Numbered from the stretch's first letter, positions 1 through 12,228 are shown. The stretch is DNA of 64,000 nt from Sipunculus nudus (GCA_026874595.1 CM049306.1:21997019-22061018); one strand, 5' to 3'. The notes: generated by a model from the letters alone, not told the origin. Program-made: numbers and translations.

Positions 1-49
1 GTTGTAATACTTTGAAATTTTCCTCTTTCCAACGGTAAAGCCTAGGTCT

Positions 50-320
50 CAACTACCACGTCCCACTACGATGTCTTACGGTTCATCTACGGCAAGCCAG
101 AACGTGACAGTGTCAGGAATGAAGGTGATGAAATTGAAGACGTTAATTCACGTTCATCTACGGTGCTGCTACAGCACTGAGACGGTTATAACCACGTTCT
201 CCTACGGTATAACGTGGCTTGTCGTTAAAACGTAGATAGGCCCCGTATGTCCCTTGGCTCGCCACGTTCTCTCTACGGTACTGCTACTGTAATCTACGTT
301 CTGCCGTCACGGTAAATATG
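50..320. repeat. Degenerate ACGTTC...CTACGGT interspersed motif repeat
   Basis: A motif close to ACGTTCWNCTACGGT recurs at about 78-93, 150-164, 194-208, 264-279 and 296-313, at irregular 30-70 bp spacing. On the minus strand the motif contains GGAGAACGTGG-like strings, which in one frame could read Gly-Glu-Arg-Gly, but no continuous Gly-X-Y frame exists. It is best described as a decayed minisatellite or low-copy repeat. The sequence starts before or near the window edge, so its left limit is unknown. Confidence 0.5.
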
Positions 321-759
321 TTCAGCTACGTTTTTCTACGTTATCTTACAGCAATAGACGACGTTCTTGGATGACAAGAGGATTAACCGTGCTCAGGTCC
401 CAGCTTTTGACAAACCAAATCAGTTCCCTCCTGGGGCAATGAGGCGCACATTCCTGTGTCAGGGGCTACGTTCTGTCCCTACCGGTTTGAACATTTCAAA
501 AAGAACGTCGACCCCGCACCACCATCAACGTCCATTCACGTCCCCTTAAGGTGTCGTATGGTAAAACCCACGACCATGTCCTCCAACGACCTTCAAGACA
601 AGGTGAACTGTAGTCAGAACGTGATAAGTGATACCTGGGCTTTAGGTATTAACACAGGGTTGTCTTTCCGCAGAAAATCCGCTAAAGATGCATCCTACCG
701 TCATATCAATCTTTCAGTCTCACTTCACTCAGTGTAAAACTGATTCTGCTATCTCACAT

Positions 760-1758
760 GCCTTCCTACGTGCACACGTGTATGCAAAAAGAATTTGATG
801 TAAACAATAATAACACTTTTGTATCGGAACGCGATTTTGCAATGAAATAAGTCAGGAAAATATAGAAAATTAAAGACCATTTTAAAGGAATATATAGAAA
901 AAAATCGGGGAGTTTATTTAAGACCACCTGAAAATATTTCGTTTTTGTGTCATGTTAGTTACTACTTATCAGCCACTAATGTGGAAAACATCTATATATA
1001 TATATATATATATTCACCTTTTCAACGGATTTGTGCAAAATGAAAAATGCCTTTTAGTGCACATTTATGCCTGACTAAGACAGTGCATGGGAAAGGCGTT
1101 ATTACGACCCCTGATTAATGGTTGGTGCTGTGTATTTTTTGTATCCATCCTCTGCATCATAACCCTACATGTGTGTACAAAAATCAAAAGGAAACAAAAA
1201 AAACCTTGCTAAACTTCGTGACCTTTGACACATTCACGTAATCGTTAATCTGTCGGCCATTATGCAGCATCGCTTTTTATAGTTAACTAACATGAACAGG
1301 TGAATGCACAGTAATTGTCAATTTCTTGAGCTGAAACAAATAAAATGTTTTATGATAAACCAAACCTCCTGAGGAATCGTATTAAACCATTGAAAACATT
1401 TGATATATTTATGTGATCGGTAAGCTGTCAGCCATTGGCAGTGAGATTGTTTTTTATCAATAATAAATGAAAACAGGTGAATATAAAGTGTTTTTCCGTA
1501 GAAGGTGTAAAATTATAAATGAATAAAATATATAAACTAATGAATTGTGTATGTTGATTTAATGATAATCTATTGTTGCAATTTTGTCCTTCAGTATTGC
1601 GGAGAAAGAGCTGAACATATGTCTGTTAAGTTTTTATCACCAATGCATACTCTGAATTTCCCTGTTTTTTAATAAAGGTCAAATCACCTATTATTTAATT
1701 AATCCCTTCAATCCATCCCCCAGTAATAACAATAATACTAGATCATGTCCAGGGTTTG

Positions 1759-1802
<44 letters not shown>

Positions 1803-3150
1803 ATATAATTAAATGTGCATCAGTTGACACTGGAGAGACGTCCAGATGCTGACTCCTTAGAATACACTAGGAAGGAAAGCGACGTCAGTGCTCGGAATAT
1901 TTCCAAATTTAAATGATTTCGTGGTATTAAATTTGATGAAGTACATATCAAACAGAGAAACATATATTTATACTGACTTTTTAAAATACATCATAGCATG
2001 GCCATGTAACTGGCAGTTTAATTGATGTGCTAGCTCGAATTAAAAGCAATCATTACTACGTCGTTTTTTAGGACAGGTATTTTGAGAAAAATGATGTGAA
2101 GGATATTTGAGGGACTAACAGTGGTTGCAACAAATTTTGGCTTCTTTTCTCTTAATTTAATCCATTCTTATTTATCATACCTTATACCTGTATTCATATT
2201 CTGCTATATCTCTTAAACAATCAAATGTTCATATTTAAAAATAGGAAAACTTTACATTCTGTGCATTACAGCCTACATGTTGCGTAACTAACCCTATCTA
2301 TTTATTTGAATTACATCCGCACCTTTCTATATTTATTAATATTCTATTGAGAGCGATTAAGTTCTATTCGATTAGATTCGATTAATTGCATAAGACTGTA
2401 AAGATTAAGCTTCCGGACGGCGTGTATAAATAATCAAGCAACAGGCACATCATTAAGTTGTATCCGGATATCACGGACAGTTTTTAAGAAGCCGGTGTCG
2501 TGTTAGCGAAGTTTTACTCCAAGTGTGATCCCAGAAAACCTGAAACTCCCACTCAATAGAATATATATTGGATATTGGTATTCTGAGAGTAGCTTTTTCC
2601 AGAATCCGGGAGCCTCCAAGTAAATAAACATCAAACGAAGCTTCTTTTTATCTTCATAGCCTCATCTTATTCTGTACCCCTCTGATCGACAAAGCTATGT
2701 AATATACTGGCAATGTATCTCAAAGTGCGGCTTTAGCCTTGAAACCCGCCTATTATCACATCCCGGGCTGTGTCATTACGTTGGGTTCAAACGTACGATA
2801 TGACAATAAATGGCCTCGATTGTATATTTTGCATACTTTACGATACAGACCTTGCTAAATCATCTCAGAAGGTCACCCGGCAGACGATTCCATTGCGCCT
2901 ACAGGGCGTTAAACCTATTCAGTTACACAGAAATGATTACTTCAAATTGGTATTGTTACCCACATACACAATGGAAAGAGACATATAGAAAACAAACCGT
3001 TGATACGTCAGACATACTACATTGCAAAATGTCAACTTGACATGTTTAAATTGACAAGAAGCCCCTTGACGTTAGGCAAGACAGAATAGGAGAGTGGAGA
3101 GGGTTAAAAGACTCCATCACCCTAAAAATCCGAAAGGAATTGCGGAATAA
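760..3150. other. AT-rich non-coding stretch
   Basis: I see no recognisable gene or element body here. It holds (TA)n tracts at 993-1013 and 1763-1799. A TATA-like GTATAAATAAT at about 2423 lies in a slightly GC-richer patch, but no coding frame follows it, so I do not call a promoter. Confidence 0.5.
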
Positions 3151-3154
3151 ATGC

Positions 3155-3222
<68 letters not shown>

Positions 3223-3236
3223 AATATATATTCCCG

Positions 3237-3291
<55 letters not shown>

Positions 3292-3301
3292 TATATATAT
3301 A
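3151..3301. repeat. Two (TA)n microsatellites, the first bracketed by an inverted repeat
   Basis: TA runs occupy about 3158-3218 and 3239-3301. The first is bracketed by ATGCGGGA (3151-3158) and its exact reverse complement TCCCGCAT (3232-3239), so the whole tract can fold as a long AT hairpin with a GC-containing base. Minus-strand frames here translate to Tyr-Ile repeats and are not genes. Confidence 0.9.
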
Positions 3302-5150
3302 CGTGGTGTGCCAAATACTCAATTAAATTGATGTTGAGCCGTTTTCTTTCAAAATATTTTAAGAGATACGAACACAAAGTAAAGAACAGCATCAAAACGG
3401 AACCTTGCGCTGCCAACAATCGTCCAGGCAAGTCGACTAGATACGGGTGGATTGATGGTTTCATTATGAATACCGATGTACATATCATACTTGGGTCAAT
3501 ATGTTAGGTACTAGTATACAGCTGCTAGATTTCAAGGTAATATAGAAAGTAGATTAAATAATCGATTTATAGTCTTCGGTTGTTTTTATTGTTCAATCAT
3601 CGCTTATGATTTAATACCCATTCCTATTAGTGATTGAATGGCTAGATTAGAGAGGCTTATTATCTAGAACACGTGAAAAATTATGGTTATTGTCCAAACA
3701 GGGTTGATTAGTGGTTAATGTTCTCGTAAAATGTCTTAGAGTGTCAAAAGGAGTGGGGTCATGTCAGAGCTGTATTTTCTTCTGCCCATCATAAACATTC
3801 CTAATTATATACATAAGAAGTAATGGGCTTAGTTTAAGACACAGATACCAATATGCTTTCTGCAAATTCTAAATCTTCCACAGACTTCATGATTTACAAT
3901 GTATACACTAAAAAAGAGCTATTTCTATTTACATAAATGCTTCAGTGCAGTGAATCAAATACATATATGGAGATCTAGGGACTATCATCAGATGTGAACT
4001 TAATTTATTAGTTAATTTCACAACATCAAGCAGATGTTCTTAGGAAAGAAGATTTTACCCAGAAAAAATAAAAAGATAAATGATTTTTTTTTATCTTTTG
4101 GTAATTAAGAGGATTGGAGTTTTTAGTACGATAATATGTTCAAAAGCCCACTGTGGCTGAACTAAATTATCTGAACTGAATTCTAGCCCTACCTGGGCTT
4201 TAGTGTATTTACGTGTACTACTAAAATGCTTAAAATAAAACGTTGTTCCATTTGCCGATAGACGTAACTCAGTACCTGCTTTTATCAATTAAGCCCTGTA
4301 CAGTCCGTATGGTGAATCCCTGATATTTGCATTTTAGGGCGTCACAAGGCTCCTGACGATTCCCTCGCATTTGCATATCAGGCCGTCACGCCTTCTGTGA
4401 ATGGCATCGTTTGCTATGTGGACGCTAGCAATATGGCAATATGCAATGGCAACAGACAGCTCAACCCGCTTGGTAACATTCGCACTGAAATCATGTTTTT
4501 CAGAAATTCAATACATGGACCTTCGTCTCCTATGATATATATCTGCTGTCGAACACTACGGTCCGTGGGCCAAATGAATGTGCATTGTATAGACACTGTT
4601 GCATCGATTTTGTACGGTGTATTTGTTAGTGTTCAAGTTATACTTGAAAGTCTTACCCCTGTTAAGTTGCCAATACGCTGATCGCCGTGATCATTTCAGC
4701 CAGCCGGTACATGACTGCATTCGTCGCGCGAGGAACTGAATATCTCACCTCACTCTGATTGGCTGAGCTAGAGATATATTTTCAAACCGGCCTGCCTTGA
4801 AAAGCGACAGTCTGATAAACAGTGACACACTGACTCACTGGGGCCGAGTTGAAAGACTTGCCGTACTCAAAATAGCCGAGGACCTTAAAATATTAAGACT
4901 GATTAAATGGGTATATACAAAGCAAGCTAGAAACCCACAGTAGGCGGTTACTGGATTACCCATGTTGGTTTTGAAAAAGAAAAATTCTGGGAGAGACCAC
5001 AATAATTACTCCCTACGACGCTGGGAAAGACCCTAGTTCAGCGAGGCGGTGATGTATGGCGCTGCCTGTCCGGATCGGCCCAAGTTTACCAGTCGATTAA
5101 AAAAGAGGGTCAGAGAGTGGTAATTAGTTATAGAAGTAACCGAGAGGTGG
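3302..5150. other. AT-rich non-coding stretch
   Basis: I see no gene, RNA or classifiable repeat. A GC-richer patch at about 4300-4860 has short open frames on both strands with no domain or splice context that I trust. Confidence 0.4.
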
Positions 5151-7313
5151 CAGTACCGAAAAGTTACTGAAAAGTACCGAAAAGTTACCGAAAAGTACTG
5201 AAAAGTACCAAATAGTTACCAAAAAGTTACCCAAAAGTAACTGAAAAGACTTTAAAAGCACATTTTAATTAATGTTATCACTAAAAATTACGAAAAATTA
5301 GGTTCAGATTGTCAGTAACGTTACCAAATTGTGTGCTCTTTCTAACCCTTTATAAAGGATGATGAAAAGTGACTAAAAAGTACCATCAAGTGATAAAATG
5401 TTATCAAATAATTACTCAAAAATACCAAAAAGTACTGAAAAGTTACCAAAAAGTACCTAAAAGTTACTGAAAAGTTCCGAAAAGTGTCTGAAAAGTACCG
5501 AAAAGTAACTTTAAAGTCACAACAATGTACCGACAATTAAGTTACCGAAAGGACTATTAAAGTATTTTTTATTTATTGTATCCGCCGAAACGAAGTTTTG
5601 CGGATACTATGTTTTTACCGGGTTCCGCCGCCGCCGCGTTCGTGTCCGGAGAAAATTTCTCTGAGACTACTGGACGGATTTTTCCGAAAGTTACACCAAT
5701 TATCGGGTCACATATGAACTGATGGCTAACCAATTTGCGTTGGCCTCTGACCTTCCCTCTCTGCCCAGCGTCCATTTTTGCGTCTGTTTCCACACATAAA
5801 CCCATGTATCTCGGGAACCGTCTGACCGATCAGGAAAACATTTTTGTACAAATGTAGCCCTTGGATAGCTTTATAACATACACAAAAAATGGTGGCGCCA
5901 CCTGCAACCATGTTTGCACAGTGTCCATCTGTTCATCTGCCTTGGGTTAAAATCACTCATATCTCTGCAGTGAATTGACTAATTCACCTAAAAATTCGGC
6001 ATGCGTATACATCCTGGACAGCTTTTTTGATTTTATGACAGGTTGCGCCACCAACATTCTAGTTTACGCTGCAGACATCCAAGCTCATATATCGGGAACC
6101 GTTTGACCGATTTTTTTACCAAAATTTTGTATGTGTATAGATCTCACATAGCTCTTTTTTATACAAAAAACTGGAGGGGCCACCTGCAACCATTTTTGCA
6201 CAGACTCTGTCTGTTTGTCTGCCGTGGGCTAAAATCACTCATATACATGTAGTGGTTTGACTTTTCTGCCTAAAATTTTGCCAATGTATACAACTTGGAC
6301 AGCTTTCTGGATTTGTGGTAGGTGGCGCAACCTACATACTCATTTAGGCTGCAGACATCCATGCTAATATGCAACACACCTCACTTCACCCGTTCCACTC
6401 TGATTTAGCGGATACACGTAGTCGCTCGTCGACTACCCGTATTCTAGTTATAACACATAATTACCGAAAAGTTCACATAGTTTGTTTGAAATGCATTCTG
6501 ATTTTAAAATACATTTAACATTCAAAAGTGTGCTGCTCTTGGTTTTATTTATTTAAAGTTATGGTTACCTCTATCATAAGGCTTTACCAGTACATACTGT
6601 TAAATACTGCCTAAAGAAAAAATAACTGTTCAATATTTTAAATGATGTTCCCATTCAAATCAGTTTTAAAATTGAATAAGGCATCTAAACTGTATAATGA
6701 GCAGATATTCCAAAATTTAAATAATTATTTTCAATAAAGTAATTCAGTAACTTTTAAGTAACTTTTCGGTTACCTTTCAGTAGTTTTCAGTACTTTTTTA
6801 TATTTTTTGTAAATATCTTTTTTTTTTATTTTTTAGTACTTTAATATATTGTAACATTTTGTCATTTTATAGTACTTATCAGTTATTTTTCATGATCTTT
6901 TAAAAGAGCACACAATTTGCTAAATTTATTGAGTCTAAAACATTTTTGGTCATTTTTGGGGTTTATATTATTTAAAATTGCTTTAATAGTTCTTCAGTAA
7001 TTTTTGGTACTGTTCGGTAACTTTTCGGTACTTTTCAGTACCTTTTAGGTACTTTTTGGTAACTTTTCAGTACTTTTTGGTATTTTTTAGTACTTATTTT
7101 ATAACATTTTGTCCCTTTATGATGCTTTTAAAGTCACTTTTCATCATCCTATAAAAGAGAAAAACACAATTGCTAACTTTACTGACAGTTTGAAAAACAA
7201 ATTTTTGGTTATGTTGAGTGTTTACATTAATTAAAAGGTGCTTTCAAAGTCTTTTCAGTTACTTTTCGGTAACTTTTCGGAACTTCTCGGTAACTTTTCG
7301 GTACTTTTCGGTG
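5151..7313. mobile_element. Foldback-like element with minisatellite arms
   Basis: The left arm (about 5151-5570) is built from tandem CCGAAAAGTTA / CTGAAAAGTAC type units of 10-11 bp, interrupted by a unique block. The right arm (about 6743-7313) carries the reverse complement in the same order. The match includes the non-repetitive block with GGATGATGAAAAGTGAC and GTGTGCTCTTT, so the arms are true inverted copies and not only shared simple repeats. The right arm contains the array-plus-block unit about twice (period ~250 bp). Large variable arms made of short tandem repeats fit the foldback class of DNA elements. No transposase is visible, so this would be non-autonomous. Class assignment is inference. 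Confidence 0.6.
5578..6446. mobile_element. GC-richer core with two 281-bp tandem units
   Basis: It lies between the foldback arms and has a different character. It opens with an 8-bp inverted repeat, GTATCCGC (5578-5585) and GCGGATAC (5600-5607); GCGGATAC occurs again at 6408-6415 near the right end, followed by a GTAGTCG/CGACTAC hairpin. Inside are two homologous units: CGGGAACCG at 5812 and 6093, and GCAGACATCC at 6071 and 6351, an offset of 280-281 bp. It is probably a separate element inserted in, or carried by, the foldback structure. Short plus- and minus-strand open frames here are not conserved between the two units. Confidence 0.55.
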
Positions 7314-7535
7314 TTTAGAAAGACCCAGCAGTACCGACACTACGTGCAATACAGTGAGAGCACGTTTGGTTTCTCTGTTAAGAGCCATTTCATTGACTGG
7401 GCCAGTCTACTGAATTCAAACAAATTCTGAGATGATAACTGCTACTACTCTTGAATAAAATTTTTATTGATTCGTACAATTGGATGGTATCTAAGTTGGC
7501 CAAATATATACACCGAGACGTTTTACGCCCCTTAA

Positions 7536-7540
<5 letters not shown>
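7314..7540. other. Flank of the foldback element, no feature
   Basis: Nothing identified. Confidence 0.4.

Positions 7541-7590
<50 letters not shown>
7541..7590. repeat. (TA)n microsatellite
   Basis: About 25 uninterrupted TA units. Confidence 0.95.
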
Positions 7591-7596
<6 letters not shown>

Positions 7597-7717
7597 ACTT
7601 ATAATGACACACTGGGCGTAGCTTTAAAAATAATCATCTGCACATTTCTTTTTTATTGTTTGATGTCATTAATGACAAATAAAATAAATACTAAACCTAG
7701 ATATCTACAATCTAAGA

Positions 7718-7740
7718 AATGCAGGCCTCCACCATGTGGG
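7718..7740 (+). repeat. Dispersed AATGCAGGCCTCCRCCATGTGG motif, copy 1
   Basis: This 22-23 bp GC-rich string recurs at 11043-11063 (minus) and 37515-37537 (plus). Similarity between copies 1 and 2 continues another 15-20 bp on the GTGGG side. It is likely a terminus of a dispersed element whose body is diverged or truncated; the family is not recognised. Confidence 0.45.
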
Positions 7741-9173
7741 GTTCCTTATTGTGGGATACTCCCAAAACCCTGTTTGCACTCCCATTGTCGGATGCCCCAA
7801 ATCCGTGTTTGCATTAACCCTTTTTTACTCATATTCCCAGGTTCGGCCGTGCATAAGTGACCCTATATTTTATGAATTTTACTTGACGTTCCTCTATCCG
7901 GATCATGTTCCCGATCCACCCCAATATCTAATCTATTCCTCATAGGCTCATTCCCGACATGCCCTAGATATTTTGTGAGATTCCATTCATGACTGCACGA
8001 TACGCAAAAACACACACACGACCGCGGATGGATGCATTCCCTGCTGGCTGAAGCGATAAGAATCCGGTTAAAGGGTCACGTGATAATAAGGGAATGAAGG
8101 AGTATTTGAACGAACAGAAATACATTTTCTGGTCTCTTCGTCATCATGTGCTTTCATTTAAAACCGTTTTCGGTCACTGTCGTATTAGAAAACGGAAAAA
8201 AAAACAAAAACTATATTTGTCTGTCTAGATATATATACGAATAATTGTCCTATACTAGATGAGTATGGAGTGCCTTTGTCGAAGTGGATATACAAAATTA
8301 GTCCATTATTCAATATACAAACCTTTTTTGTAGATTACATATTATATGTTTACACAATCCTGTTCATACTCTTGAGTTATCTTGAACTAAGCAAGAATAT
8401 TCTTCCAACTGTCTTGTGCTGGTTGTGTGGTTTTTCTAATTTTATGTCAGGGTATTTTTCGGAAAGTCATCATATACGTCCAATTTTATTGTTTGCTTGG
8501 TATTTTAATTTTCATCAATGATGTTTATCGAAACGTTACCACATTACTATTCTAAAGGTTTGCATGGTCTTTTTCAATTTTCTGTATGGTGTGTTTGCGC
8601 TATAGCTGTCTGACTAGACAGACGGCCGAATAACATTAATTGAATTTTTCTGGTTTCATTTGGCTTCAATTTTCTCATCCGCATGGAGCAATAATTTGAC
8701 TGGGGCTGTTTTTTGCTTCACACGTGCTTGCTTCCCATCATACCATATGATCTTGATCAGAGCGCTTCAGATTTCTAATATAATTATGTTGATAAATAAA
8801 CCCAATGTGGCCTTAAAGAAAATAAAATTACACTATATACAGGAAATGTTAACTTTAAGAAGAATTGAATGTTCTATTGCAAAAAATCTTTTCATATTAG
8901 TATCCTGTGTCAGCAAATAAAGAAATAACTTCCGTATACGCACGGTGCTACTTAGGTTTTGCAATTCATACAATGTCTGAGTGGTAAAAAACCTCTAAAA
9001 AGACAATAGAATACTAAAAGGTCTTTATAATGGTGAAATACACCAGAATGTGCAGTGAGCTCCTTATTTTGAATAGAAGAAAAACTCGTACAAACGACTG
9101 TTCATGAAGGTAAGAACAAATGGTGACATTTAAAAGCCATACCTCCTCCCCACACCAAAACAGGGTTGGGGCC
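7741..9173. other. AT-rich non-coding stretch
   Basis: Short open frames exist but show no domain, splice context or repetition. Nothing else was identified. Confidence 0.4.
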
Positions 9174-9290
9174 AGGTACCTGTACCTGTACCTGTACCTG
9201 CTGGTCATGAGTCGGAATTAAGTACCTTTTACCTGTACCTGTACCTGGAGCTAAAGTACCTGTAGCTGGTACAAGGTACTCCAGGTACAT
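9174..9290. repeat. Interrupted (ACCTGT)n hexanucleotide repeat
   Basis: Runs of GTACCT/ACCTGT are broken by a short spacer (about 9201-9222) and then decay. Minus-strand frames give Tyr-Arg or Thr-Gly repeats, which are artefacts of the repeat. Confidence 0.85.
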
Positions 9291-9619
9291 TTTCATATTT
9301 TCAGTTTTTTTTTAAGTTTATTTCTCTTTAAGTATTAAATTTGGTTACATATATTTTTATCATTTTCTTTGGAACCTGCGTAAAAAGACTTTTCGCGGGT
9401 CATTTGATTTGTTAACTAAATAATGCATACAATACCTGAAATGGGGCCATGTGCCTTCTATATATTGGGCTGGAGACACTTTAGTTATATGAAGATAGAA
9501 CTTTATCATGGTTCAGGAAACACAACAAATAAAGCGCAAATCCCAAATAAAATAACCAAATTTGTACACATGAATTTTGGACCTTCTAGTGAACACGTCA
9601 CGCTGCGTTTTTATACTTA

Positions 9620-9708
9620 ACGAAATCATCAAAAATGCCGCCCCTCTAAACGTGCCGCCCTAGGCGGACCGCCCCTGCCCCCCCCCCCCCCCGCTAAGTC
9701 CGCCACTG
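9620..9708. mobile_element. Terminus of a hAT-like element with poly-C run
   Basis: The segment ends in ...TCCGCCACTG at 9708, which resembles the GACGCCACTG/GACGCCCCTG ends of the MITEs at 21.8 and 23.0 kb, and it carries a similar C-run just inside the end. No matching left terminus was found, so it is probably truncated. Confidence 0.35.
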
Positions 9709-9872
9709 TGTTTTTTTTTTTTTATTTTTACTTCTGGATTTCACTTTTTATGTCCACGGGGCTAGGAACTTAAAAATTACCGGCACCAGTATGTAAAGGA
9801 AATAATAAACATAAACTTAAATAACATGATTTATCCTAAAAAACTCTAACATAAAAACTAATAGGGGGAACC

Positions 9873-10270
9873 GGCTTCTGTGGCTCAGGGGTAGAGCGCA
9901 GGACTCAAGGTCGGGAGATCGTGAGTTCGAATCTCAGCCAAGGCGGTGAGGTTTTTTACGGTCGGCCCCCACCCAGGGTGAGCGCTCTGCAGGCTTAATG
10001 GGAAGGTCGTGCCCAACGACCGTGTTTCACTCACAAACGAGTGCGCCTTTCGGGGGTCCTCGGTGGTATGATTACCAACCCAGGGCCCGCAGGTGCAGTA
10101 GTCAACGGGCCTGGTTAACGCCAGGATATAAATGAGAAGAAGCGTGTGATACTGCCCTGTCACGTAGTCCGAAACCGGAATGGAAATCTGCAGATGAACA
10201 TATACTAAGTTAAGCAGCATTAAAAAAATGGAGGCGGTTACCTCCGGCAAAAAAAATTAAAAAAAAAAAA
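9873..10270 (+). mobile_element. tRNA-derived SINE, near full length
   Basis: The first 72 nt (9873-9944) form a tRNA-like head. The D arm pairs GCTC with GAGC around AGGGGTA, with an A box at TGGCTCAGGGGTAGAGC, and the T arm pairs TGAG with CTCA around the TTCGAAT B-box core. A ~300-nt body follows, ending in GGAGGCGGTTACCTCC and an A-rich tail (10248-10270). Transcription would be by RNA polymerase III from the internal A and B boxes; retroposition would depend on a partner LINE (family knowledge). Three other copies in the window share the body: 15115-15490 (-), 23073-23185 (-) and 24531-24735 (+). Molluscan SINE superfamilies with a shared core exist, but I cannot assign this one by name. 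Confidence 0.8.
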
Positions 10271-11995
10271 CTTATAGGGATGACTTATAAAAAATGTAGC
10301 ACTCTTAAACATAATAATGAATAATAATGATAATAATAATAATAATATAATGATGAAATAAAGTATCACAATACTATGTACTTAGGAGAGTTATAACAAA
10401 GTAACACAAGGAATAACATCGTTAAATATAATATATCACATTATAAATATTACATGGTAAAAAAAATAGTTATAGGAAATATAGTACAGAATTAATGTAA
10501 ATAATCGACCCCTATAGTCATGTTAAGTAACGGAATGTAACAAACACACAATATAAGTCATAATGTTAAATTTAAACAGTTGCATAAATAAATTGTATAA
10601 CCGTGTGGGTTGAGGCAACGTGTTTAATGAATGAGACCGATTTGGACTGGATAACCGTCTACAGTGCATTCATACACAGCGATGACAGTATAAATATATC
10701 CTACGTTCGAGAGAGTCAACTACATGTTTACGTCAAGGGTGGTCCACTTTTATGAAACTTCCTAAGAGATGTTTATCTTAAAACTGTCATTCCCTCCGCT
10801 AGGTGGGTTTGCGTTCATGCCGTGTGATAGTCAATATAACCCGAGCAATCATGAATGAAATCTCTTTTTCATGGCATTTCAGGAATGTGCCAAGGAAGAA
10901 TCGATTCGATTTTGGTGTGTATCCGCCTCGTGATCTTTATCCAGGAAGGACGTCCAGGAATTTTCATAATGTGCTGTTACTTATGCACGAATGAACATTG
11001 GCTGAAAAAAGAGAATGGATAGGGTCATACATTGGGGAACACCCACATGGCGGAGGCCTGCATTCCTGAGCATAAATAATTCTAGTTATATTATTATTTC
11101 TTCCGTTAAGATCACATTGAGTTACTTCTTTTATTCAAATTCCCTGTGTCAGTTATTTCCCTGTAATCCCTTTAATATTAAAATCTCTGTAATCAGGAAG
11201 ATTATAAGTTCTTTTCAAGGATTTAAGCAAGTTCTTTAAGTTTCATTAAATCAAATTGGTACAAATCTGGGATTGACGTATCACTCTCTATATTTAGGGA
11301 AGATGAAGGCAGCAATACGACAAGGACATTATGTTTTTTTTTTTATTATTTTCCTTCTGTATTTCACTTTTTTATGGGCCAGGAACTTAAGAATAACCGA
11401 AAAGTCATAACCTCTCATTCAGATATTCGAGCGAAATTCTGAGGTTCTAATGAGATGTCTCAATTTTTTTATACCTAGGACCGTTTGCCCGGGAGTCCAG
11501 CGGAGCAGTGTATGTTTATTTTCTCACGAACCGCTTTTACATTTCTGTCCTCTGGTCTCAGTCAGTGTTTAAGAGAAAAGAGTGTTTTGGAAGGAGCAAC
11601 AATTCCTAGATATCATTATTTGAGGGTAGCATTATACTGGACTAGTTATGCCATCCAGTCATTTACCAACCTCCCTACTCAGTGTAGCCTGCCATAAAAG
11701 ACACCCATAAAAAGTTATATAAAGACGACGGGCATGACTTTACACTGTAAACAGAAATTTTCCCGTCTCATCAGTATCGGCTCCTTGATAGTTTTATTAT
11801 TTATTTAGAACTTTCGTTATAATATTAATGTTACTTACACTCTGTGAGTCCTGACAGTGAATAGAAATCTAGGCATAAAATTTACGAAAGAAATAAAAAC
11901 TGAAATGCATGAGTAGATTATCAGCCCCGTGAGCTAATAAATGTACAGACTTTAAAGCTTTGGCTTGTAATGTATAAGAAAAAGGGGTGCGCGAT
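10271..11995. other. AT-rich non-coding stretch
   Basis: It contains a short TAA/AAT-rich patch at about 10315-10350 and the minus-strand motif copy at 11043-11063. No gene was identified. Confidence 0.4.
11043..11063 (-). repeat. Dispersed GCAGGCCTCCGCCATGTGG motif, copy 2
   Basis: This is the reverse complement of the 7718 motif, with matching downstream bases (GTGTTCCCC versus GGTTCC). Confidence 0.45.
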
Positions 11996-12169
11996 ATTAT
12001 CGAAATATCGGTATATACTGCGACTCGCATATTGCGTATACGGTTTTCAAATATCGATATTTTTCATATTGTCATATTTTTTATATGATATAAACTGATC
12101 TGTATTAATTTTTATTGTCTGATAATACTTAACATGAAAAATAAAAGAATTTTTAGTATTAATAAATTA

Positions 12170-12228
<59 letters not shown>

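Noticed and set aside
3117-3488. 123-codon minus-strand open frame
   Set aside because: Its middle is Tyr-Ile repeats translated from (TA)n; there is no independent coding evidence.
5151-7313. CRISPR-like array
   Set aside because: The 10-11 bp units have no unique spacers of constant length, and the genome is evidently eukaryotic.
9014-9296. Minus-strand frames with Tyr-Arg or Thr-Gly repeats
   Set aside because: They are translations of the ACCTGT hexanucleotide repeat.
9873-9944. Functional tRNA gene
   Set aside because: The 72-nt tRNA-like head has imperfect anticodon pairing and is fused to the SINE body found in other copies, so it is a SINE promoter.
9885-10250. 121-codon minus-strand open frame
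   Set aside because: It lies entirely in the SINE, antisense to it. Similar peptide pieces at 24451-24636 arise from another SINE copy.
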